This document shows, one piece after another, positions 44,794-55,593 of a stretch of DNA of 63,040 nt (position 1 is the first letter of the stretch; every line of letters begins with the position of its first letter). Made by a program: the position numbers and the translations under genes. Origin of the DNA: an uncultured Acholeplasmatales bacterium. Lineage in GTDB: Bacteria; Bacillota_I; Bacilli_A; Acholeplasmatales; Anaeroplasmataceae. The notes under the pieces were generated by a model that was given only the letters and a program-made list of their open reading frames with translations, was not told where the DNA came from and did no database searches. The stretch is from NCBI GenBank assembly GCA_944324705.1, contig CALUXI010000009.1, forward strand, positions 1-63,040, in the 5' to 3' direction.

Positions 44794-46146
44794 TTAATAA
44801 CGCATTAAATATTGATCAATTTCCCATTTAGTAACTTGTCTACGATAATTATCCCATTCAATCTTTTTAGCTTGAACTAATTTTTCACAAACATGTTCAC
44901 CCATAGCTTCTTTAATAACATCATCTTTTAAGAATTCACCAATAGCTTCATTTAAATTAGCTGGTAAACTGTAAACTCCAACATTAGCTCTTTCTTCATC
45001 TGTCATTTTAAATAAATTATCATAAACAGGTTCATAATTTTTACAATTACCTTTTACCCCGTCAAGACCAGCGGCCAAAATAGCTGCCATAGCCAAATAT
45101 GGGTTAGCGGCCACATCAACAGATCTAACTTCTGTTCTAGTTTTTAAACCACGAGCTGCCGGAATACGAATCATAGTTGATCTATTACTGTCAGACCAAG
45201 ATATATAACAAGGAGCTTCAAAACCAGGAACAATTCTCTTATATGAATTTACAATTGGGTTTGTAACTAGACAAAAACCACGTGCATGATCTAATATACC
45301 TGATATCCATTTATTACATAATTCAGATAAGCCATTTGGCGTATTAGGATCATAAAAAGCATTTTTTCCATCATCTTTAACTAAAGAACAATTAGCATGC
45401 ATACCTGAACCATTGATACCATAAATTGGTTTAGGCATAAATGTAGCATGTAAACCATGACGTTTAGCTACATTCTTTACAACAATTTTGAAAGTTTGAA
45501 CATGATCACAAGCTTCTAAAGCACTATTGAATTTAAAATTAATTTCATGTTGAGACATACTAACTTCATGATGAGCTGCTTCAACAACAAATCCAATGCG
45601 TTGTAATTCAGCTACAATATCTCTTCTACAATCTTCAGCACAATCAATAGGTGATAAGTCAAAATAACCACCATTATCATTAAAATCTAAAGTTGGTTTA
45701 CCATTAGAATCTAATTTAAATAAGAAAAATTCTGGCTCTAATCCTACATTAAAAGCTGTAAAACCCATCTCATTCATTTTCTTGATACTTCTCTTTAAAA
45801 CATAACGAGGATCGCCTTCAAAAGGAATATGTTGACCATTTTTACCTGGTCTATAAATATCACAAATAAAACGAGCTACTTTACCATAAGAATTATCTTC
45901 CCAATTTAAAACCAAGAAAGTATTTAAATCTGGATGCAAGAACATATCCGCTTCATAAATACGAACAAAACCTTCAATAGATGAACCATCAAACATAACA
46001 TTATTATCTAATGCATCTTCAAGTCTAGTAATAGGTATTTCTACATTTTTTACAATACCCATAATATCTGTAAATTGCATACGGATATAATGAACATCTT
46101 CATCTTTACAAATTCTTCTAATGTCTTCTTTAGTATAATTTTTCAT
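44794..46146 (-). CDS. glnA: Glutamine synthetase, type I (GSI-alpha)
   Basis: A 450-aa dodecameric enzyme that makes glutamine from glutamate, ammonia and ATP. Conserved parts are the Asp50-type loop (FTDIMGIVKNVEIP, DGSSIEGF), the metal-binding GLEPEFFLF and HHEVSMSQHEINF, the ATP loop NGSGMHANCSL, the Glu flap NPIVNSYKRIVPGFEAP and the Arg site RSTMIRIPAARG. The length matches the alpha form regulated by feedback and not by adenylylation. Its leader contains a promoter, two hexaloop hairpins and a terminator, indicating control by antitermination. It is monocistronic. Confidence 0.97.
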   Translation of the reverse strand: MKNYTKEDIRRICKDEDVHYIRMQFTDIMGIVKNVEIPITRLEDALDNNVMFDGSSIEGFVRIYEADMFLHPDLNTFLVLNWEDNSYGKVARFICDIYRPGKNGQHIPFEGDPRYVLKRSIKKMNEMGFTAFNVGLEPEFFLFKLDSNGKPTLDFNDNGGYFDLSPIDCAEDCRRDIVAELQRIGFVVEAAHHEVSMSQHEINFKFNSALEACDHVQTFKIVVKNVAKRHGLHATFMPKPIYGINGSGMHANCSLVKDDGKNAFYDPNTPNGLSELCNKWISGILDHARGFCLVTNPIVNSYKRIVPGFEAPCYISWSDSNRSTMIRIPAARGLKTRTEVRSVDVAANPYLAMAAILAAGLDGVKGNCKNYEPVYDNLFKMTDEERANVGVYSLPANLNEAIGEFLKDDVIKEAMGEHVCEKLVQAKKIEWDNYRRQVTKWEIDQYLMRY

Positions 46147-46163
46147 AACCTTCTCCTTAAAAA

Positions 46164-46240
46164 TTAAAGGGTCACAAAAAAACTTTGCGACCCTGCATAA
46201 TAATTATTATTTTTTAATTAACGAGCGCCATTGCTCGCTA
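46164..46240 (-). promoter_or_regulatory. glnA leader with two A..G hexaloop hairpins overlapping a terminator (ANTAR-type antitermination element)
   Basis: Read on the minus strand, hairpin P1 (46220-46239) has a 7-bp stem (one G-U pair) and the hexaloop AATGGC. Hairpin P2 (46183-46200) has the hexaloop AGGGTC on a GC stem with flanking A-U pairs. Both loops have A at position 1 and G at position 4, the hallmark of RNAs bound by ANTAR-domain antiterminators. P2 shares its 3' half with the 5' strand of a terminator (46169-46193, ten pairs, then TTTAATTTTT), so P2 and the terminator exclude each other. ANTAR control of glnA-type genes is known in Clostridia. No ANTAR gene lies in the window. 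Confidence 0.65.
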
Positions 46241-46243
46241 TAA

Positions 46244-46272
46244 ATATTATCAAAACAACTTATCTTTGTCAA
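46244..46272 (-). promoter_or_regulatory. Promoter of glnA
   Basis: The minus strand has -35 TTGACA (46267-46272), a 17-bp spacer and -10 TAATAT (46244-46249). Transcription should begin at 46238-46239, right at hairpin P1. The -35 lies only a few bases from the MATE stop codon. Confidence 0.85.
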
Positions 46273-46276
46273 TATT

Positions 46277-47626
46277 CTAAATAGTAAATTCTTTAAACAA
46301 AATACCTTTTTTATTCATTACTATAAGAATAGACATTGACATTATACCAACAATTAAACTAGCTACTGGGAAAATTAACCAAATACCTAAAGTCCCCAAT
46401 GCATAAAAACATCCTAATAATATTAAAGGAACAACTAAACAAATAGCCAAAGAAATAGTTGAAGAGATTAAAGGCCTTGAAATTGACTCAAAGAATGTTT
46501 GGCAAGAAAAAGAAAATGACCTTGTAATATAAGTAAATGAATATACCATAATCGCCATATTAGTCATTTGAATAGCCCCAGGGATTGTATCATCAATATA
46601 AATATGACTGAAAAAATCTCTACCTACAAGCATTATAATAAAAGAAAGAAAACAAATTATAAAACTTGTACCAAAAACCAATTTTTGAATCTTTTTAACC
46701 CGATCAATCTTACCAGCCCCATAATTATAACCTGTTGCCGGTTGTAATGAATCACATATACCATATAATATTGGTAAAATAAATACTTCAAGACTCATTA
46801 AAACCCCATAAGCATTAACTCCATTATCTCCTGCTTGTTGTAATAAAATAACATTAAAAATAGTTCCCATCAACCTTCCACTAATATTATTAATAAAAGC
46901 TGGTCCTCCATTTTTAAAAATACTTATAAACTCTCTTCTAGTAATACTTGGTTTACTAAATTTTAAAACCATCTTTTTACTAACAAACAAGATAACACCT
47001 AAGATGGCACAAATAGTAAAAGCTAAAGATGAAGCAAAGGCAGCTGCCCAAATACCTTGTTTTAAAACTACTATCAAAATATAATCAAATAAAGCTATTA
47101 AACCTGTCATTAAAACATTTAAAAACATACTAGTCTTAACTTTACCACTAATTCTTAAATAATTATCTAAAGCAAAAACTAAACTAGATACAGGTAAAAA
47201 ATAAGCATAAACTCTTAAATAAATAATACCTTCTTCTTTTAACTCACCACTGGCATTCAATAAATCTAAAATATTAGGTGCTAAAAAATGTAATAATATA
47301 GTAATTATACCTTCTAAAACAAAAATTAAAATAATCGACATACTAAATAAACGACTAGCTTTAACTAAATCTTTTTTACCTAATAATATAGCAATTAAAA
47401 CACTAGAACCAATACCTACTAAATCCGCAATAGAAAACGCAATATAAACTAAAGGCAAAGTTAAATTAAGCGCACTAAAAGCTACATTAGAAACAAAATT
47501 TGAAACAAATAAACCATCTAATATCTGATATATAGCACTAAAAAACATACCAATAGCCCCAGGAATAGCTATCTTAATAAATAGCTTAGATACTGGGGTC
47601 TCAATAAAATACTTTTCTTCTAACAT
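46277..47626 (-). CDS. MATE family multidrug exporter (MepA-like)
   Basis: A 449-aa, twelve-helix transporter: N-terminal FIKIAIPGAIGMFFSAIYQILDGLFVS (read in parts) and the matching second half LISSTISLAI. It exports cationic drugs in exchange for Na+ or H+. The gene is one base after the MarR regulator gene, the standard MepR-MepA layout, and is probably induced when the regulator binds substrate drugs. Confidence 0.9.
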   Translation of the reverse strand: MLEEKYFIETPVSKLFIKIAIPGAIGMFFSAIYQILDGLFVSNFVSNVAFSALNLTLPLVYIAFSIADLVGIGSSVLIAILLGKKDLVKASRLFSMSIILIFVLEGIITILLHFLAPNILDLLNASGELKEEGIIYLRVYAYFLPVSSLVFALDNYLRISGKVKTSMFLNVLMTGLIALFDYILIVVLKQGIWAAAFASSLAFTICAILGVILFVSKKMVLKFSKPSITRREFISIFKNGGPAFINNISGRLMGTIFNVILLQQAGDNGVNAYGVLMSLEVFILPILYGICDSLQPATGYNYGAGKIDRVKKIQKLVFGTSFIICFLSFIIMLVGRDFFSHIYIDDTIPGAIQMTNMAIMVYSFTYITRSFSFSCQTFFESISRPLISSTISLAICLVVPLILLGCFYALGTLGIWLIFPVASLIVGIMSMSILIVMNKKGILFKEFTI

Positions 47627-47627
47627 A

Positions 47628-48068
47628 TTATTTATTACCTATCTTAAACCCTTGGCTCAATATATCAGCATATAAATTAGCTGCATCAATGAAACTAGTA
47701 CCATATTTTTCCATAACCTTTTTCATAGCTTCTAATTCTTTAACTTGTATTTCATCAATAAACTTTTTAGCATATAAAATACCATTATCAGTTAAAGAAA
47801 CTTTCATTTCCTTTTTATTATTAGGTAAATAAGACATGCTTATTAAACCTTCTTTTTCATATTTTTTCAAAGTAGTATTTAATGTAGATTTAGGTATTTG
47901 CCAATCTTTACATATTTCTTTTTGTGATAATTCATAATTAGGATATAAGGCATAAATAAGACATAATTCTGATTCACTTAACCCTAAAGTTTTAGAATAT
48001 CTTGAATAAGCTTCATCTACTCTATAAGTAGCTATATAATATTCTCTAATAATTTTTTTAAGATCCAT
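47628..48068 (-). CDS. MarR-family transcriptional regulator
   Basis: A 146-aa winged-helix regulator: LSQKEICKDWQIPKSTLNTTLKKYEKEGLI is the recognition region, then the wing LPNNKKEMKVSLTDNG. It very likely represses itself and the MATE exporter behind it. The operator is the palindrome over its promoter. Confidence 0.9.
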   Translation of the reverse strand: MDLKKIIREYYIATYRVDEAYSRYSKTLGLSESELCLIYALYPNYELSQKEICKDWQIPKSTLNTTLKKYEKEGLISMSYLPNNKKEMKVSLTDNGILYAKKFIDEIQVKELEAMKKVMEKYGTSFIDAANLYADILSQGFKIGNK

Positions 48069-48093
48069 ACTAATCCTCCTTTTGTCCTATTTC

Positions 48094-48129
48094 GAACTAT
48101 ATTATAGTTCTATTTCGAACAAAAATCAA
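48094..48129 (-). promoter_or_regulatory. marR-MATE promoter and operator
   Basis: The minus strand has -35 TTGATT (48124-48129), a 17-bp spacer and -10 TATAAT (48101-48106). The -10 box lies inside a 17-bp palindrome GAACTATA-N-TATAGTTC (48094-48110), flanked by two TTCGAA motifs. A regulator bound there would block polymerase directly. Confidence 0.75.
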
Positions 48130-48226
48130 GAAGTATATCTATTTAATAAATATTCAATCATTTATAAACAAAACAAATAATTATTAAATATAATTCTGTT
48201 GTTTTTAAAATATAATTTTATTATAT

Positions 48227-48255
48227 TTGATTTATATCTAACATTATGTTAGTAT
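48227..48255 (+). promoter_or_regulatory. Promoter with internal palindrome, for the 48308 ORF
   Basis: Plus strand -35 TTGATT (48227-48232), 17-bp spacer and -10 TAGTAT (48250-48255). A 15-bp palindrome CTAACAT-T-ATGTTAG (48238-48252) fills the spacer and is a likely operator. A cre-like TGAAAACGTTTTAG lies at 48266-48279. Confidence 0.5.
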
Positions 48256-48307
48256 GGTGTTGTAATGAAAACGTTTTAGTAAAATTACATTAAGGAGGTT
48301 ATTAAAA

Positions 48308-48883
48308 ATAAAAAAAACGATAGGTATTATTAATATAATTATATTTCTTTTAGCTTGGGTTAATTTACTTAACATTATTATTTTAGATAATAAACAACTA
48401 ATATTTTTAGAAGATACTTCTTCTTTAAGAGAAATAGTATATATAATACTTATAATAATATATGTTATTAGCCTTGTTGTTTATTTTACTATTAATAAAG
48501 ACCAAAGTTATAAATTTAAATATTTAAGCATTATTATAATATCTTTATTAACAGCTATTTTAATAGGAATTACCTTTAATTATACTTCCCCTATTATTAA
48601 TGGTAATAGAACATTAGAAACATTTTATTATTTATCTGTTTCTATAGCTACATTCAATTTAATTATAGCTATAAGTTTATTAATATTACCTCTAGTAAAT
48701 AATAAAATTAAAATAATTTTCTTTGTCTTTTCTCTTATAACATCTATCTTACCACTTATATCACTAATTTTAGCTAATGAAATAATTAAATATATAATCA
48801 TTATTTTAGCTTTCATTATCTTGTTATGTAATTTATTTATTAATATATTAATATTTAAGGACAAAGAAATAGGTGTCAGTTGA
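48308..48883 (+). CDS. Membrane protein ORF with no AUG/GUG/UUG start
   Basis: A 191-codon open frame encodes a protein with about six membrane segments (IIIFLLAWVNLL, YIILIIIYVISLVVYF, LSIIIISLLTAILIG, SVSIATFNLIIAISLLIL, IIFFVFSLITSILPLISL, YIIIILAFIILLCN). A strong ribosome site AAGGAGG (48292-48298) lies nine bases before an ATA codon (48308) followed by AAAAAAACG. The in-frame stretch back to the upstream stop holds no usual start codon. The layout suggests an ATG changed to ATA, or an unusual AUA start. A promoter and a terminator flank it. I recognise no family. Confidence 0.5.
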   Translation: MKKTIGIINIIIFLLAWVNLLNIIILDNKQLIFLEDTSSLREIVYIILIIIYVISLVVYFTINKDQSYKFKYLSIIIISLLTAILIGITFNYTSPIINGNRTLETFYYLSVSIATFNLIIAISLLILPLVNNKIKIIFFVFSLITSILPLISLILANEIIKYIIIILAFIILLCNLFINILIFKDKEIGVS

Positions 48884-48901
48884 CATCTCAGATTATTGAT
48901 A

Positions 48902-48952
48902 AAAAGGCGCTTTACTAGAGTTATGTCTAGCAAAAGTGTCTTTTCTTTTTTT
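48902..48952 (+). terminator. Terminator behind the 48308 ORF
   Basis: A 12-bp stem (48902-48913 with 48933-48944, two G-U pairs) carries an inner CTAGA/TCTAG stem and ends in TTTTCTTTTTTT on the plus strand. Confidence 0.75.
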
Positions 48953-48960
48953 GTATTATG

Positions 48961-49204
48961 AATTTATAATGTACTGCTACACTAAAATTAGACACATAGA
49001 GAGGGGGCTTATAAAGTTCTACTAACTACATTTTTTATCTAAAATCATTTACTTCATTAATTAAATTTGCCGGATCCGGTAATTTAGCTAGGGGGAATAT
49101 ATACCAATTCAATATCGTCTAGTATTTCATTAAACAATAGTAAAAGAGTATCAACATCGTGTTTATCAATATTACATTAATTGTTATCTATATCTAAAGT
49201 TTAT
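48961..49204. other. Non-coding stretch with a possible gene remnant
   Basis: No intact gene is seen. On the minus strand a short frame (HDVDTLLLLFNEILDDIELVY, read in part, about 49080-49170) has the look of coding sequence but is closed on both sides by stops. It may be a fragment of an older gene. Confidence 0.3.
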
Positions 49205-49234
49205 AACAAAAAAGGTGTCAATGACACCATTTTT
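49205..49234 (-). terminator. Terminator of the atp operon
   Basis: A 7-bp perfect stem GGTGTCA/TGACACC (49214-49220 with 49222-49228) is followed by TTTTTTG on the minus strand, and by TTTTTT on the plus strand too, so it may act in both directions. Confidence 0.8.
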
Positions 49235-49253
49235 TACAAATTAATGATTAATA

Positions 49254-51957
<2,704 letters not shown>

Positions 51958-51965
<8 letters not shown>

Positions 51966-53676
51966 CTAAATAAGAGTCTATAAAAGTACTAGCTACCTTT
52001 ATAATTTCCTCTTTAATTTCTGGAGTTAATACTCTTTCTGTTTCTATTTTATTGCATAACATAGAATTAGTTTGTTTAAAATAATCAAGCATCTTATACT
52101 CAGCATCCTTAACTTGTTTTAATGGTAATTTAATAAATAAACGAGCTAAGGCTGTAACTAAAATAATAACTTCCTCATATTGTTTAAATGGTTTATGAAC
52201 ACCTTGACGAAGAATTTGCATTAAACATTGACCATAAGCTAATTGTTCTTTAGTAGCATTATCTAAATCACTAGCAAATTGAGTAAATACTTCCATTTCT
52301 CGATATTGTGATAAATCGAGTCTTAAAGTACCTGTAGCTTTCTTAACTGCCTTAGTTTGAGCATCCCCACCAACTCTTGATACTGATAAACCAATATTAA
52401 TAGCTGGTCTTTGTCCACTGAAAAATAAATCACTTTCTAAAAATATTTGACCATCTGTAATAGAAATAATATTTGTAGGAATATATGCAGATACATCAGC
52501 GGCTTGAGTTTCAACAATAGGTAAAGCTGTCATACTTCCCCCACCTAAAGCATCACTTAATTGGGCACTACGTTCAAGTAATCTTGAATGAAGATAGAAA
52601 ACATCACCAGGATAAGCCTCACGACCAGGAGCTCTACCAAGTAGTAAACTTATCGTTCTATAAGCAATAGCATGTTTAGATAAATCATCATAAATAATTA
52701 AAACATCTTTGCCTAATGCCATAAAATATTCCCCTAAAGCACAACCTGCATAAGGTGCAATATATTGTAAAGCTGGTTCATCTGAAGCAAAAGATGATAC
52801 AACTATTGTATATTCTAAAGCTTTATATTGACGTAAAGTTTCAACTAATTGGGCAACACTAGAAGCTTTTTGACCGATTGCTACATAAATACAAATTACA
52901 TCTTTACCTTTTTGATTTAAAATAGTATCAACCGCAATACTTGTTTTACCTGTTTGTCTATCACCAATAATTAATTCTCTTTGTCCTTTACCAATTGGGA
53001 ACATTGAATCAATAGTTAAAATACCTGTTTCAAGTGGACGATTAACTGGTTTTCGACTAATAATATTTGGTGCTTCCTTTTCAATAGGTAAATAACCTTG
53101 AGCTTCAATTTGGCCAAGACCATCAATTGGATTACCTAAAGCATCAACAATTCTACCTAAAAAACCTTCACCAACAGGAATACCGGCTGTTTTACCAGTT
53201 CTATGAACTTCCATGCCCTCTTCAACTTCACTTGAATCGCCAAACAAAATACAAGACACTGTATTACTACTTATATTTTGAATCATTCCCTTTACGCCAC
53301 TTTTAAAAATAACTATTTCACTATATTCTACTAAGTCAAGTCCACTAATAGTAACAACCCCATCAATAACACTTAAAACATGTCCAACTTGTTCTGTGAT
53401 AATTTGGGGTTGCCATTTATCTACAGTTTCTTTTAATAAAGGTATAATGTTTTTATTAGAATATAAAGAATTTAATTTATCTTGTAACTGATTTAGTCTT
53501 CCTTCATTAGTCCAATCATAAACATCTGAACCGACTTCAAGTCTAAATCCCCCGATGGTTTTATCAATTACATAAGATAAAGTAATAGTTCCATACTTCT
53601 TTTCTAAGAAATTTACTAGACGTTCTTGTTGTTTTTTTGTAGGTTCTTTATCACAATAAAGGATAGCTTTATTCAT
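51958..53676 (-). CDS. atpA: ATP synthase alpha subunit with delta-subunit C-terminal domain fused at its N-terminus
   Basis: A 572-aa chain. Residues 1-72 match the C-terminal domain of the delta (OSCP) subunit: KKQQERLVNFLEKKYG, VIDKTIGGFRLEVGSDVYDW and EGRLNQLQDKL correspond to the delta pattern of a short helix, the IGG strand pair and the final helix. From about residue 75 it is a normal alpha: VLSVIDGVVTISGL, Walker A GDRQTGKT, and LGRAPGREAYPGDVFYLHSRLLER (in parts). The delta N-terminal six-helix domain is absent, and the operon has no separate atpH in its usual place between atpF and atpA. No stop, frameshift or internal start lies at the junction. The start is ATG 53676, inside the 8-bp overlap with atpF. 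Confidence 0.9.
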
Positions 53677-54169
53677 TTTCGCCACTTCCCTCTATCGCTT
53701 TTATAAAGTCATCTAAACTATTGTTTTTAGACTTATCTACAACTTTCTTAGTTGCATCTTTAATTAATTCTTTTATTTCTTTATTTGCGTTATCAACAAT
53801 TCTACTCTTTTCTTTAGTAGCTAATTTATTAGCATTAGTAATAATATTTGTAGCTTCTTTCTGAGCTTCAGCAATTTGATTTTGTCGATATTCTTCCATA
53901 TCTTTACTAGTTTTAGCTCTCAAAGACGCCATTTCTTCATTTAACTTAGCTAAGCGAAGATTTACTTCTTCTTCCTTCTTATTAGCTTCAGCTAATTTAA
54001 GATTAGCTTCTTTATCCATTTCATCATAATGAGCTTTTCTTTTAGCCATAAATTTTTTAACTGGACTAAATAAAAGTAAATAAAGCCCACCTACTAAAAT
54101 AACAAAGTTTAAAAGATGTAAGAGAATTTGTTGCCAATCAATATTTAAAGGAATATCAGCCAAAAACAT
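53669..54169 (-). CDS. atpF: ATP synthase F0 b subunit
   Basis: A 166-aa peripheral-stalk protein: one N-terminal membrane helix (about 14-33) then a long charged coiled coil rich in Lys, Glu and Ala. Start ATG 54169, with AGGTG six bases upstream; earlier GTG and ATG codons lie within that site. In other enzymes the C-terminal end of b binds the delta C-terminal domain, which here belongs to the alpha chain. Confidence 0.93.
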   Translation of the reverse strand: MFLADIPLNIDWQQILLHLLNFVILVGGLYLLLFSPVKKFMAKRKAHYDEMDKEANLKLAEANKKEEEVNLRLAKLNEEMASLRAKTSKDMEEYRQNQIAEAQKEATNIITNANKLATKEKSRIVDNANKEIKELIKDATKKVVDKSKNNSLDDFIKAIEGSGENE

Positions 54170-54184
54170 CCTCATCACCTAACC

Positions 54185-54577
54185 TTATAATACGAATATT
54201 ACTAAAATGCCTACAATTAATGCATAAATAACAACAGTTTCAATAAATACTAAACCTAACATGAAAACTGATCGAATCTTACCATCAGCTTCAGGTTGAC
54301 GACTAATACTTTCACTTGCCTTAGCAATAGCTAAACCCATACCAATAGTACCACCTAAAGCAGCAAGTCCAATACCAATACCGGCAGCCATAGCTTTAAA
54401 ACCATCAGTGTTATCAACTACTTGACTTGTTTCAGCTAAAGGACTAGTTTTAGCAGCTAAAGTATGTAAAACTGCATTTGTAGTCTCTACATCACAATTA
54501 TTAGATACACTTAAAACAACAAAACTAACAACTAAAGTTGCAATCATAAATAACATAAAATAATTAATTTTCTTCAT
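54185..54577 (-). CDS. atpE: ATP synthase F0 c subunit with N-terminal extension
   Basis: A 130-aa rotor-ring subunit. The core hairpin (about residues 58-130) has the Gly-rich helix GIGIGLAALGGTIGMG, the RQP loop (93-95), and the ion-binding Glu113 in GLVFIETVVIYAL. The Na+-type Gln in the first helix is not seen, so proton coupling is more likely. About 55 extra residues precede the core: a hydrophobic segment (about 5-24) that could be a cleaved signal peptide or a third helix, then a Thr/Ser-rich stretch. Start ATG 54577 follows GGAGG; the ATG at 54589 lies before that site. Confidence 0.92.
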   Translation of the reverse strand: MKKINYFMLFMIATLVVSFVVLSVSNNCDVETTNAVLHTLAAKTSPLAETSQVVDNTDGFKAMAAGIGIGLAALGGTIGMGLAIAKASESISRQPEADGKIRSVFMLGLVFIETVVIYALIVGILVIFVL

Positions 54578-54590
54578 AATATCCTCCATT

Positions 54591-55424
54591 TTAAGACAAT
54601 ACTTTCTTCTTTTCTTTCTTTTTCTTAGGCTTTATTTCTGATACTTCACCATAAAATAAAGAAGTTAACATCGTTAAAACATAAGTTTGAACTAAGGCGT
54701 GAATTAAGGTGAATAAAACACCTACAATTACTGGCAGGACAAAACTTAATGCTACATAATAATATACTAATTCTGAAACTAACAAACCACTTAATAAGGC
54801 TCCAAACAATCTAAAACTCATAGATATAGGTAAAGAAAAATCCTTCAAAGTTTTTAAAACACCCTTACCCTTATTAGCGACTAGTCCACCAAACATAATA
54901 ACTAAATAACTAAAACAGCCAATAGTCAATGCCCCATTAATATCTGATAATGGTGCTGGTAAAGTTAAAGGTTCTCCGTTAACACCTACAAATTGAACAC
55001 CAACTAATTCAAATAAAGTACCCACAAAAATATAAGCCCCTGCACCAAATATGTAGGCCCCTAAAAGCTTATTGCGATGTGGACTATTTGATGTAGCTAG
55101 ATTGTCAAAAAAACCTACAGCTTGTTCAATAGCAATTTGAAATTTACCCGGAACATATTTAAACTTTGGAATAACAAATATTCTTACAATAGCGGCAAAT
55201 ATTAATATTACAAGTGTTACAATAAATGCCGAAATTAGTCCTGGATTTACATCTATTAGACCAAATAAAGATATTTTACCATGTTCATGTAACACAGCAT
55301 CTTTCATTGTATCTTGAATAGATTCAGCCCTTTCTCGTTGTGGCACTAAAAATACGGCCACTAGTAATATAATTATTAAACCAAGGTAAATACTCCAGCT
55401 AATAATTTTTTGTTTTTTACTCAC
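54591..55424 (-). CDS. atpB: ATP synthase F0 a subunit
   Basis: A 277-aa membrane stator with the conserved Arg in SMSFRLFGALLSG, facing the c-ring Glu, and the final helices LIHALVQTYVLTMLTSLFY. It ends in a Lys-rich tail. The start GTG at 55424 has GAGGTG six bases upstream and is preferred to the GTG at 55433, which is part of that site. It is the first gene of the operon; no atpI is present. Confidence 0.93.
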   Translation of the reverse strand: MSKKQKIISWSIYLGLIIILLVAVFLVPQRERAESIQDTMKDAVLHEHGKISLFGLIDVNPGLISAFIVTLVILIFAAIVRIFVIPKFKYVPGKFQIAIEQAVGFFDNLATSNSPHRNKLLGAYIFGAGAYIFVGTLFELVGVQFVGVNGEPLTLPAPLSDINGALTIGCFSYLVIMFGGLVANKGKGVLKTLKDFSLPISMSFRLFGALLSGLLVSELVYYYVALSFVLPVIVGVLFTLIHALVQTYVLTMLTSLFYGEVSEIKPKKKKEKKKVLS

Positions 55425-55442
55425 TAGAAACACCTCTAATTT

Positions 55443-55460
55443 AACCTATTTTAATAGGTT
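55443..55460 (-). promoter_or_regulatory. Perfect palindrome in the atp leader
   Basis: AACCTATT-AA-AATAGGTT forms an 8-bp hairpin about 20 bases before the atpB start codon, in the leader of the operon. It has no T-tract, so it is not a terminator. A regulator site or a 5' stabilising hairpin is possible. Confidence 0.4.
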
Positions 55461-55475
55461 GAAAATACCTTTTAA

Positions 55476-55504
55476 ATGATAACACTATATATATAAATAA
55501 TCAA
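55476..55504 (-). promoter_or_regulatory. Promoter of the atp operon
   Basis: The minus strand has -35 TTGATT (55499-55504), a 17-bp spacer and -10 TATCAT (55476-55481). Confidence 0.6.
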
Positions 55505-55535
55505 TTAGAAAGATTGCCGAAAGCCTTTACATTAC

Positions 55536-55584
55536 AATAAAAAAATACATATAAATAATTTATAAAAAACATTTATATGTATTT
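55536..55584 (-). terminator. Terminator behind the coiled-coil membrane protein gene
   Basis: A 13-bp perfect, very AT-rich stem AAATACATATAAA/TTTATATGTATTT (55543-55555 with 55572-55584) is followed by TTTTATT on the minus strand. Confidence 0.6.
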
Positions 55585-55593
55585 AAAAAACAC

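Noticed and set aside
48628-48933. 101-aa minus-strand frame
   Set aside because: It lies antisense to the plus-strand membrane protein frame, which has a promoter, ribosome site and terminator; the antisense frame has none and no family resemblance.
48980-49015. Insertion-sequence end
   Set aside because: The TACACTAAAATTAGACACA stretch looks like an element end, but no second inverted copy, target duplication or transposase fragment could be found.
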